Source of the DNA: Phycisphaerae bacterium
GTDB taxonomy: Bacteria > Planctomycetota > Phycisphaerae > Phycisphaerales > SM1A02
Assembly (NCBI GenBank): GCA_030432455.1
Contig: JAUIHC010000179.1
Span: forward strand, 1 to 6,335
Direction of reading: 5' to 3'
Length of the DNA stretch: 6,335 nucleotides
Shown: positions 1 to 5,832 of the stretch, piece after piece
How the letters are laid out: each line of letters begins with the position of its first letter
How positions within the stretch are numbered: the first letter of the stretch is position 1
Made by a program: the position numbers and the translations under genes
Notes under the pieces: generated by a model
Databases searched by the model: none
Told to the model about the DNA's origin: nothing
What the model saw: only the letters and a program-made list of their open reading frames with translations

Positions 1-196
1 TGCCGAGCATGTCCTTGGCCGCCCAGCCGACGGCGGTGCCGTTGTTGATGACCCGATTCGTGCCCTTGCGGACCGCCACCACCGACGGCTCGTTGAGCAC
101 GATGCCCTCTCCCCGCACACACACCAGAGTGTTGCAGGTGCCGAGGTCGATGCCCATGTCGACGCTGAACCAGCCGAGAATGGAGTCGAAGAGCAT
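1..196 (-). CDS. mreB: Rod shape-determining protein MreB, N-terminal part (runs off left edge)
   Basis: MreB is the bacterial actin homologue that polymerises under the inner membrane and guides the elongation machinery that inserts cell wall. The first 65 codons are visible. They begin MLFDSILGWFSVDMGIDLGT and continue with NTLV, GIVLNEPSVVAV and a GTAVGWAAKDMLG stretch, which match the MreB start closely. The DLGT motif near residues 17-20 is the actin-type phosphate-1 loop. The hydrophobic N-terminal segment (residues 1-11) fits the membrane-binding helix of MreB. A Cys replaces the usual Ala in the GTANT motif (DLGTCNTLV). The ATG at 196-194 gives the expected short N-terminus; a weak GGAAACC lies just upstream. 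The remaining four-fifths of the gene is outside the window. A gap of more than 200 bases and a hairpin separate it from the genes upstream, so it may have its own promoter. DnaK/Hsp70-type or FtsA-type ATPases are less likely given the NEPSVVAV motif. Confidence 0.93.
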   Translation of the reverse strand, partial: MLFDSILGWFSVDMGIDLGTCNTLVCVRGEGIVLNEPSVVAVRKGTNRVINNGTAVGWAAKDMLG

Positions 197-285
197 GATC
201 AGGTTTCCGGGCCCAGGTTCGTCCCGGGCGTGAGGCGGCCGGGAACCGCCGTCGGACTCATCGGACGAATGTCCTCGACACCGAC

Positions 286-314
286 AATATCCGGACCGAC
301 GACCGCGGTGTCGG
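286..314 (-). promoter_or_regulatory. Weak candidate promoter for mreB
   Basis: On the minus strand, CCGACA (314-309) and GATATT (291-286) are separated by 17 bases and each matches the sigma-70 consensus at four of six positions. This is the only A/T-rich spot in the 227-base gap before mreB. It would give a leader of about 80 nt. A 7-bp inverted repeat (CGACACC at 276-282 and GGTGTCG at 307-313) frames the -10 box. Such short matches arise by chance, so this is only a candidate. Confidence 0.2.
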
Positions 315-324
315 AGTGAATGAA

Positions 325-355
325 GCGACGGGCGGTCCTGAGAACCGCCCGTCGC
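325..355 (-). terminator. Strong hairpin, probable terminator of the upstream membrane-protein unit
   Basis: Positions 325-336 (GCGACGGGCGGT) and 344-355 (ACCGCCCGTCGC) form a perfect 12-bp GC-rich stem around a 7-nt loop. It lies about 70 bases past the stop of the 70-aa membrane protein gene and about 130 bases before mreB. Read on the minus strand, the stem is followed by TTCATTCACT, which is somewhat T-rich but not a true U-tract. It could therefore be a weak or factor-assisted terminator, or an RNA-stabilising 3' hairpin. On the plus strand the following bases are less T-rich. Confidence 0.5.
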
Positions 356-423
356 CCTGATTCGTGCGAGCGACGCCGGACGACGCCGCCCGAGACACCG
401 CGATCATCGTGGCTCGCTGTGGC

Positions 424-636
424 TCACTTGACGATGTCGAAGCCCGGCACACCGAAGAGGGCCGACTCGGCCTGCACGGAAGCGCCCTTGACGGACGGTG
501 CCTCGGCCTGCTTCAGGTTCGCCATCGCGACGCTGACCACGCCCGCGGCGAGCACCACGAAGGCGGCGAAGAGAAGGCCGGTGTAGACGTCGAGGTCGCC
601 TCCGGTGCGGCGGATCGGAGCGTTCATCATGCTCAT
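424..636 (-). CDS. Small single-pass membrane protein of unknown function (70 aa)
   Basis: I do not recognise this family. The protein starts MSMMNAPIRR and has one clear hydrophobic segment at about residues 18-39 (from VYTGLLF to VVSVAMA). A basic RR lies before it and a short soluble tail ending GFDIVK follows. The positive-inside rule suggests the N-terminus is in the cytoplasm and the roughly 30-residue tail is outside. It sits 81 bases downstream of the MreC-like coiled-coil gene and upstream of mreB, so a role in the cell envelope or elongation complex is a reasonable guess from position only. The ATG at 636-634 is taken as start, but further ATG codons at residues 3 and 4 are equally possible because no clear Shine-Dalgarno sequence is present. 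Coding is supported by the coherent hydrophobic segment, the position between same-strand genes, and a hairpin after the stop. An overlapping 93-aa frame (404-685) is Arg-rich and looks like a shadow. Confidence 0.72.
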   Translation of the reverse strand: MSMMNAPIRRTGGDLDVYTGLLFAAFVVLAAGVVSVAMANLKQAEAPSVKGASVQAESALFGVPGFDIVK

Positions 637-717
637 GGGGTCGAAGTCCGTTGGAGAGGCCGACGCGGCGACCTCGAGAGGGCATGTTGGCGGTTCAGAC
701 GTTCTCGCCGGCCAGGA

Positions 718-1611
718 TCACTGACCCTTGCGAGCGATCGCCCGCTGGCCGGCTCGCACGGTGCCGCGGCTGTCGGCATCCTCGAGCTCGATGACGCCGG
801 TGGCCCGGTTCACGTCCACCTCGATGATCCGAAGGTTCCCGACGAAGCGGCTGCCGTCGGCGATGGTGAGGACCCAGCCCTCCTGGACGCCGTCACGGCT
901 GCCGGCGTTGATCTCGGCCAGCGTGGAGTCCTCGGAGCGACGCACGCTGACGACGCTGGCGGAGAGATTGCGATCCGCGGGGCGGTAGCCGGCAGCGGCA
1001 CCAGCCCGGGCGGAGGGGAGCTCGCCGATGTAGGCGACGTAGCGGGCGATGGTGTCCATCGCCTGATCCCGCTCCTCGTTGAGCTGCTGGACTTCCTCCT
1101 GCAGGGCTCGACGGGCGGCCTGGGCGACCTCGAGCTGCGAGCGGACGACGCCGAGCTCCTGCTCGAGATCGACGGCCTGACGCTCGGCGTCCACGGCGCG
1201 GGTGCGAAGGTTGCGGAGTTCGGCGACCAGGGTCTCGCCGAGCTGCTGCTGGGCTTCCTGGGTCTGGGCCATCATCGCGATGCGGGCCCGGATGTCTTCC
1301 TGACCGCTGCGGGCGTCGGCCAGTTCGCCCTGCAGGCGACGGGCCTCGGCGACGCTGGTGTCGTAGTCCTTCTGGGCCTGAGCGATGCGAAGCTCGAGCT
1401 CCTTGGTCTGCACCGCGGCGGCGGCCGCCTCGGCCATGCGGGCCTGCTGCTCGCCGTCGAGCTGTTCGATCGCGGCGTTCCGCTTCTGTTCGGCGGCGAG
1501 CCACTTGTCCTTGAAGCTCTGCTCGTTCACCGCGTTGACCGCGACCAGCGGGGTGATCATCACCGCGAGGAGCGACACCAGGACGACGAAGAGCTTGGTC
1601 AGGAGATGCAC
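718..1611 (-). CDS. Membrane-anchored coiled-coil protein with MreC-like layout (297 aa)
   Basis: The N-terminus (MHLLTKLFVVLVSLLAVMIT) gives one membrane segment at about residues 5-26. A long Ala/Gln/Glu-rich coiled coil follows at about 33-190. A small beta-type domain at about 216-297 contains AEINAGSRDGV (232-242), GWVLTIADGSRFVG and a VDVNRATGVIEL stretch. This order (anchor, coiled coil, periplasmic beta domain) resembles MreC, and the GSRDGV..GW pattern is reminiscent of the 'G..dGV..g' turns in MreC beta barrels. I cannot show homology by eye, so no symbol is given. The GTG at 1611-1609 is chosen because AAAGGAA lies 7 nt upstream and the membrane segment starts at once. An in-frame ATG at 1761 would add 50 Arg/Pro-rich residues ahead of the anchor and lacks these features. 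The gene lies two genes upstream of mreB on the same strand; classical mreC lies downstream of mreB. Alternatives include a generic planctomycete coiled-coil envelope protein. Confidence 0.85.
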   Translation of the reverse strand: MHLLTKLFVVLVSLLAVMITPLVAVNAVNEQSFKDKWLAAEQKRNAAIEQLDGEQQARMAEAAAAAVQTKELELRIAQAQKDYDTSVAEARRLQGELADARSGQEDIRARIAMMAQTQEAQQQLGETLVAELRNLRTRAVDAERQAVDLEQELGVVRSQLEVAQAARRALQEEVQQLNEERDQAMDTIARYVAYIGELPSARAGAAAGYRPADRNLSASVVSVRRSEDSTLAEINAGSRDGVQEGWVLTIADGSRFVGNLRIIEVDVNRATGVIELEDADSRGTVRAGQRAIARKGQ

Positions 1612-1618
1612 GAGCGAG

Positions 1619-1625
1619 TTCCTTT
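1619..1625 (-). promoter_or_regulatory. Shine-Dalgarno site deciding the GTG start of the coiled-coil gene
   Basis: AAAGGAA (read on the minus strand) ends 7 nt before the GTG at 1611. It supports that start over the upstream in-frame ATG at 1761. Confidence 0.7.
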
Positions 1626-1803
1626 CTGCCGGGCCGGAGCGGGGCGACTGACCCCTGAGATGACTACCGGACGGAGGACGGACGCGAGGTCCGATGAGCG
1701 ACGGATCTGAACGGAAACCGGGGCGAGAACGCAGCCTGAGCTCGGGCGGGGCGATACGCACGCCGTCCCGATCGGTTTCTTGTACCTGTCACGAGCGAAA
1801 GTG

Positions 1804-3072
1804 TCAATCCGAGACCGCCGCGGTGGTGGCCGAAAAGTGGTCCCGACGAGCGAGCAGAGCCCCCGCCGCCGCGATCCGGACCAGCGGATCGGCATCGGCC
1901 AGCATGCGGTCGAGCGCCTTGCCGGCAGCCGTCCCCGGCACCCGGCGAAGGGCGGCGGCGACCTGAACGCGGAGCCGGGGATCCTCGGCCTCGACCTGTT
2001 CGAGCAGCACCTTCTCGAGCCCCGGCTCCCACGGAGCCGGCAGCCGGAAGATCGCGCCCGCCGCGGCGACCCGGATCTCCGGGGGACGACGCTGATTTCC
2101 TTCGGCGAGGAGGAGCCGCATGAGCATGGGCCGGGCCTGTTGATCCTCGAGCCGCCCAAGAATGTCGCAGGCGAGCACGGTGAGCTCCCCCTGCTCGACC
2201 GGCGCGAAGAGTGCCGCGCGGATCGGCTCGACATCGTCCTCCTGCCCCAGACTCACCAACGCCTCGGCGGCCTGCAGCTCGGTGATGCGGACCCGCATCG
2301 GATTCTGCAGCCGCATCCCGCGGCCCAGCGAACTCTCGATGAGCGGAATCGCCGACGGATTCCCGAGCATGCCGAGCACCATGGTCGCGTTGCCGCGGAT
2401 CTCGGGATCGTCGCTGGCGACCATCGCCGCCAGCGGTGACGGATCGACGCCCTCGCCGAGCGTGCGGAGTGCGAAGATCGTCGCGGCCCGGACCGAGTCG
2501 CTGTCGTCGAGGAGCCCCGGATGCAGCACGGGCGCGAGTCGCCCGAGCATGGCCCGGCCGATCGCCATCGTCGCCACGAATCGGACGCCGCGATTCTCAT
2601 CGACGACGCCCCGCCCCCCGAGCTCGAGCAGCAGTTCAGGCGCCGACTCCATCGCCTCGAAGGCGTACGCCCGCTCGAGGGCGTTCTCACTCTGCGCCGC
2701 GATCTCGACGACCTGCGCCGCCCGCTCGACCGGGGTCGAGCCGCGAAGAACCGGGGCAGGCCGCGACGGAAGATCCGAGGCGTTCGCGGGCGCGGTCGCG
2801 GCGACGACCGGGGGCGTCGTCGCGGTCTCGGGCGAGGGCGCGGGCGGCGGACTCGTCTCAGGGCCGGGCATCAGCAGGACCGGCTCCGTCGAGGCGGCCC
2901 CGTCGCCGACCACGCTTGCAGACCTCGTGCTCCAGGGCTGGTCCGCGGCCGGCTCGACGCACCCTGCCAGCAGGAGCGCCGTCGCCGTCGCGGCCGAGAA
3001 GACGATGCTGCCGCGGCGGCCCTGGTCGTCACCGGCGGCGATGACCCATGAACGCTTCGAACTCCGGCTCAA
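1804..3072 (-). CDS. HEAT-repeat lipoprotein (422 aa)
   Basis: The N-terminus carries basic residues (SSKRS and QGRRGS), a hydrophobic core and a lipobox LAGC with the modified Cys at residue 38, so it should be exported and lipidated. Residues 40-110 are a Pro/Thr/Ala-rich linker with PPPAPSPETATTPPVV. From about 115 to 410 the protein is built of helical repeats of roughly 30-40 residues with 'DsdsVRaaaifALrtLG' and 'DDPEIRGNATMVLGMLG' patterns, typical of HEAT or PBS-lyase-like repeats that act as protein-binding scaffolds. The last clear repeat is DADPLVRIAAAGALLA. No catalytic motif is seen, and the partner is unknown. Position +2 after the Cys is Val, not Asp, which by the E. coli rule would not retain it in the inner membrane. 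The TTG at 3072-3070 is chosen because AAAGGAG lies 7 nt upstream; an in-frame ATG at 3153 would add repeat-derived residues. The gene begins 20 bases after the lnt stop, so co-expression with lnt is likely. No clear terminator hairpin follows in the 192 bases to the next gene. Confidence 0.87.
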   Translation of the reverse strand: MSRSSKRSWVIAAGDDQGRRGSIVFSAATATALLLAGCVEPAADQPWSTRSASVVGDGAASTEPVLLMPGPETSPPPAPSPETATTPPVVAATAPANASDLPSRPAPVLRGSTPVERAAQVVEIAAQSENALERAYAFEAMESAPELLLELGGRGVVDENRGVRFVATMAIGRAMLGRLAPVLHPGLLDDSDSVRAATIFALRTLGEGVDPSPLAAMVASDDPEIRGNATMVLGMLGNPSAIPLIESSLGRGMRLQNPMRVRITELQAAEALVSLGQEDDVEPIRAALFAPVEQGELTVLACDILGRLEDQQARPMLMRLLLAEGNQRRPPEIRVAAAGAIFRLPAPWEPGLEKVLLEQVEAEDPRLRVQVAAALRRVPGTAAGKALDRMLADADPLVRIAAAGALLARRDHFSATTAAVSD

Positions 3073-3079
3073 GGCAAGA

Positions 3080-3086
3080 CTCCTTT
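3080..3086 (-). promoter_or_regulatory. Shine-Dalgarno site for the TTG start of the HEAT lipoprotein
   Basis: AAAGGAG on the minus strand lies 7 nt before the TTG at 3072. This near-ideal site decides the unusual start codon. It sits between the lnt stop (3095-3093) and the start, directly beside the 18-bp repeat array. Confidence 0.8.
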
Positions 3087-3139
3087 CCTGCGTCACCCGA
3101 CGGTCCTGCGTGACCCGCCGGTCCTGCGTGACCCGCTGG
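3086..3139. repeat. Three tandem 18-bp direct repeats at the lnt / lipoprotein junction
   Basis: Units at 3086-3103, 3104-3121 and 3122-3139 follow TCCTGCGTSACCCGNYGG on the plus strand. The second and third units differ at one base only. The first differs from the second at two positions. Each unit equals six codons, so in lnt it encodes repeated SRRTGG-like residues at the C-terminus. The C versus G difference in the first unit (cgtcac instead of cgtgac) creates the lnt TGA stop. Confidence 0.9.
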
Positions 3140-4904
3140 AGACGCTCCCCCACGGCCCTCCGGCCTCAGGAAGGCATCCGTCACCACTACTACCACGACC
3201 ACGACCACCGCGACCACTCCCCCGCCCGATCGCCAGCAGCACGGCCCCGATCAGCGAGACCACGATCACCGGCCCGCGGCCGAGCCACGCGTACGGCGGG
3301 CGTCGATCGTCAAGCAGGGTGGTCGCCACGAGCTCCCCCGATTCCAGAGCGGGAAGCCGCTCGAGCAGTCGGCCGACCGAGTCGATCGACGCCGAGTGCC
3401 CGGTGTTCACCGCCCGCACCATCGGCACCCGGTTCTCGATGCACCGGAAGCGGGCGAGTTGCAGGTGCACGCCCCGCGGCCCCGGCCAGTCGCCGAACCA
3501 CCCGTCGTTGCTCGCATTCACCAGCAGATCGACGGCCTTGCGCTCGCCCTCCCACACGAGGCGGCGACAGACCGCCGGCACCGTGTCCTCGAAGCAGATC
3601 GGAGTGGCGACGCCGAGATCGCTCCTCCCACCGCCCGGGGACCGGAATGCGAGCGTGAATCGCACGGGCGTCGTCCCCGGCACGAGATCGAACTGCATCC
3701 CGCGGGCCCCGAGCGCGAGCAGTTGCGACTCGAGCCACGGCCACGCCGAGATGTACGGCATCGTCTCGCCGAACGGGGTGAGAAAGAGCTTGTCGTACCG
3801 CGGCGCCGCCTGAGGCCCGGCGTCGCCGACGAGGTACACGCTGTTGTGACGGGCGTCCCATTCGAGCGACTCGCCGTCGGGGGCGAGCCGGAGGCCCTCG
3901 AAGCTGCCGCTGCCGATGAGGATCGGCCGACCGACGATCGACTGGAGATCACGCACCAGATCGACGAACCGTTCGCCCGGCCACCAGCCCTGCGCCGCCA
4001 TGAATCCCGTGGACTCGGGCTCCAGGCCGACCCCGGGCAGCATGGTCTCCGGCCAGACCACCAGATCGACCACGCCCTCCGACGCATCGATCCCTCGAAC
4101 CGCGTCCACGGTCCGGCGGGCGAAGTCGTTGGCATCCCGCCACTGGTCCGCAGGCGCCCAGCCGACCTTGTTGGACTGCGGGAGCGTCGTCTGGATCGCG
4201 AGCACGGTCGGCCCGGGAATCGCGGGTGCGGACGCCACCCGCCAGAGCCCGTACCCGATCCAGCCCACCGCCAGCAGGGCGACGCCGACCGTGGCCATCG
4301 TCCGTCCTGTCGCCGAGCCACGACCGAGCAGGTGATCGGCGACGAGCCCCCCGATCGCCACCGGCAGCAGTCCGACCACGAACACGCCGCCGAGGTCGGC
4401 CACCTGCGCAAGCGGCGGCCATTCCACGAGCGGCTGGCCGGTCAGGTACCACGGATATCCGTCGAAGACCACATCGCCTCGCAGCCACTCGACCAGCAGC
4501 CACACCGGCGGCAGAAGCACCGCGAGCGGCATCGCGGCGACCCTCGGGCTCGAGGCGACCCGCCGCACGGCCAGCCCGAGGATCGAGGACCAGACCGCCA
4601 GATAGCACGCCATCGGCGGCAATCCGAGCCCACTGACCGCCCCGACCCACCACTGGTGCAGGAGCCAGGTGCCGATCATCGGAACCCCGAGGCTCAGCGC
4701 CACGGTGCGACGCCGCGCCGCACGGATCGCGACGAGGACCAGCGGCACCGGTGCGACGAACGCGAGCCACCACCAGCCGAACGGCGGGAAGACGAGGTAG
4801 AGGATCGCGGCATGCACGACCCCGGCAAGCCACGGCCGCCATCCGGTGATGGCCCATGGTCGCTCGTCCATCGTCGTCGGCGTCGTCGGCGGAGAGTCGC
4901 TCAC
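3093..4904 (-). CDS. lnt: Apolipoprotein N-acyltransferase Lnt (603 aa)
   Basis: Lnt is an integral membrane enzyme that transfers a fatty acid from phospholipid to the free amino group of the lipid-modified Cys of lipoproteins, the last step of lipoprotein maturation. The N-terminal half (about residues 24-222) is a series of hydrophobic helices with FPPFGWWWLAFVAPVPLV, the usual Lnt beginning. Residues 233-530 form the carbon-nitrogen hydrolase domain. The catalytic triad is present: Glu286 in VVWPETMLPG, Lys372 in RYDKLFLTPFGE and Cys437 in TPICFED. NASNDGWFG (463-471) and RAVNTGHSASID are also typical. A last membrane helix lies at about 544-559. An unusual Gly/Arg/Ser-rich tail (about 561-603) follows, built from a triplet tract and 18-bp repeats; E. 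coli Lnt is 512 aa and lacks it. The GTG at 4904 is chosen because it overlaps the accD stop as GTGA, suggesting translational coupling. The ATG at 4871 (592 aa) is an alternative without a Shine-Dalgarno sequence. It is followed closely by a lipoprotein gene. Confidence 0.94.
   Translation of the reverse strand: MSDSPPTTPTTMDERPWAITGWRPWLAGVVHAAILYLVFPPFGWWWLAFVAPVPLVLVAIRAARRRTVALSLGVPMIGTWLLHQWWVGAVSGLGLPPMACYLAVWSSILGLAVRRVASSPRVAAMPLAVLLPPVWLLVEWLRGDVVFDGYPWYLTGQPLVEWPPLAQVADLGGVFVVGLLPVAIGGLVADHLLGRGSATGRTMATVGVALLAVGWIGYGLWRVASAPAIPGPTVLAIQTTLPQSNKVGWAPADQWRDANDFARRTVDAVRGIDASEGVVDLVVWPETMLPGVGLEPESTGFMAAQGWWPGERFVDLVRDLQSIVGRPILIGSGSFEGLRLAPDGESLEWDARHNSVYLVGDAGPQAAPRYDKLFLTPFGETMPYISAWPWLESQLLALGARGMQFDLVPGTTPVRFTLAFRSPGGGRSDLGVATPICFEDTVPAVCRRLVWEGERKAVDLLVNASNDGWFGDWPGPRGVHLQLARFRCIENRVPMVRAVNTGHSASIDSVGRLLERLPALESGELVATTLLDDRRPPYAWLGRGPVIVVSLIGAVLLAIGRGSGRGGRGRGSSGDGCLPEAGGPWGSVSSGSRRTGGSRRTVG
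3182..3220. repeat. Low-complexity triplet tract in the lnt 3' end
   Basis: Thirteen triplets are almost all CAC, GAC or TAC on the plus strand. On the minus strand they read as GGT/CGT/AGT codons and give the Gly/Arg/Ser-rich start of the lnt tail (around residues 561-574). A tract of this kind is prone to replication slippage. The neighbouring reading frame would encode a run of valines. Confidence 0.75.
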
Positions 4905-5734
4905 TTGCCCGCGTAGTCGACGATGCGTCCGATCTCGCTCCGCAGGTCGCGACGGTGCACGATGCGATCCACGAAGCCGGACTGGAGCAGGAACTCGGAG
5001 GTCTGGAAGCCCTCGGGAAGATCCTGCCGGATCGTGTTGCGGATGACCCGCGGCCCCGCGAAGCCGATGAGCGCCCGCGGTTCGGCGAGGATGACATCGC
5101 CGAGCATCGCGAAGCTCGCGGTCACCCCGCCGGTGGTCGGATCGGCGAGCACCGAGATGAACAGACCCCCCGCCTCGTCGAAGCGGGCGAGGACCGCGGA
5201 GGTCTTCGCCATCTGCATGAGCGAGTAGCCCGACTCCTGCATGCGGGCGCCGCCCGAACAGGAGACGATGACCAGCGGCAGGTCGTGGTCGATCGCGTGT
5301 TCGGTGGCGCGGGCGAGCTTCTCGCCGACCACCGATCCCATCGATCCCCCGAGGAAGGTGAAGTCCATCGCCCCGATCACGACCTTGCGGCCCTTCACGA
5401 AGCCGACCCCGGTGAGACAGCCGTCGTTCTCCCCGCTCTTGCGGCGAGCGGCCTCGATGCGATCGCGGTACGGCTTGACATCCACGAACCCGAGCGGATC
5501 CGCGGCGGTCAGATCGGCGTTGAACGGCTCGAAGCTCCCGGGGTCCACCAGCTGCGAGACCCGCTCGCGAGCCGAGAGCCGGTGGTGATGATCGCACTTC
5601 GGACAGACCGCGAGGTTCTGCTCCAGTGTCTTCCCGAAGACCGTCTCACCGCATCCGGAACACTGCACCCAGAGACCTTCGGGGACGGCCCTCTTGGTCG
5701 CGATGTCGGCTTCTTCCCAGGTCTGGTTCGCCAA
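4901..5734 (-). CDS. accD: Acetyl-CoA carboxylase carboxyltransferase subunit beta (277 aa)
   Basis: AccD pairs with AccA to move the carboxyl group from biotin on AccB to acetyl-CoA, making malonyl-CoA for fatty acid synthesis in the cytoplasm. The N-terminal zinc ribbon is intact: Cys25, Cys28, Cys44 and Cys47 (VQCSGCG and VCPKCDHHHR). The carboxyltransferase crotonase fold follows, with FLGGSMGSVVGEK (127-139), SCSGGARMQES (158-168), ADPTTGGVTASFAMLGD (197-213) and the GFAGPRVI stretch (224-231). The paired glycines of SGGARMQE and TTGGV form the usual oxyanion sites. The length is a little under the 304 aa of E. coli AccD, mainly through a shorter C-terminus. The start is TTG at 5734-5732, with AAGGAG 6 nt upstream; no ATG fits the zinc-ribbon N-terminus. 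The stop overlaps the lnt GTG by 4 nt. No accA is in the window, so the alpha subunit is encoded elsewhere. Confidence 0.97.
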   Translation of the reverse strand: MANQTWEEADIATKRAVPEGLWVQCSGCGETVFGKTLEQNLAVCPKCDHHHRLSARERVSQLVDPGSFEPFNADLTAADPLGFVDVKPYRDRIEAARRKSGENDGCLTGVGFVKGRKVVIGAMDFTFLGGSMGSVVGEKLARATEHAIDHDLPLVIVSCSGGARMQESGYSLMQMAKTSAVLARFDEAGGLFISVLADPTTGGVTASFAMLGDVILAEPRALIGFAGPRVIRNTIRQDLPEGFQTSEFLLQSGFVDRIVHRRDLRSEIGRIVDYAGK

Positions 5735-5740
5735 GGCTCA

Positions 5741-5746
5741 CTCCTT
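5741..5746 (-). promoter_or_regulatory. Shine-Dalgarno site for the TTG start of accD
   Basis: AAGGAG on the minus strand lies 6 nt before the TTG at 5734, which fixes this rare start codon. It falls in the 98-base gap after the phosphatase-like gene; I see no convincing promoter boxes or terminator in that gap. Confidence 0.8.
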
Positions 5747-5832
5747 GCGGGTCCGGTGCGGGCACCGCCCGAGACTTCGATCCGCCGAGGATATCCCCTC
5801 CCGACCGGCGAGCACGGACGCGGGCGTCCGAC

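Noticed and set aside
364..1710. 448-aa plus-strand open frame opposite the coiled-coil gene
   Set aside because: It is Gly/Asp/Leu-biased antisense of a better-supported gene with anchor, coiled coil and Shine-Dalgarno sequence; it has no recognisable domain.
1612..1803. Search for a promoter or terminator between the HEAT lipoprotein and the coiled-coil gene
   Set aside because: Only a loose GTGACA and some GGACGGA-type short repeats are present, with no paired -10 box or good hairpin.
3029..3217. Minus-strand 62-aa frame starting with a poly-valine run, possibly a small membrane protein
   Set aside because: The valines come from the neighbouring frame of the lnt triplet tract, the rest is repeat-derived, and it overlaps both lnt and the lipoprotein start.
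2162..3658. 498-aa plus-strand open frame opposite the HEAT lipoprotein and lnt 3' end
   Set aside because: Ser/Arg/Pro-rich low-complexity translation crossing two real genes on the other strand, as expected from GC-rich shadow frames.
3396..4916. 506-aa plus-strand open frame opposite lnt
   Set aside because: His/Arg/Pro-rich antisense of lnt, whose catalytic triad is intact on the minus strand.
4905..5597. Minus-strand extension of the lnt frame through accD, which would give an 834-aa protein
   Set aside because: The extra 231 residues are Arg/Gly-rich shadow of accD in another frame; the GTGA overlap gives a natural lnt start.
5754..5767. Short hairpin CGGTG / CACCG in the gap before accD
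   Set aside because: Only 5 bp of stem in GC-rich sequence and no T-run; not enough to call a terminator.
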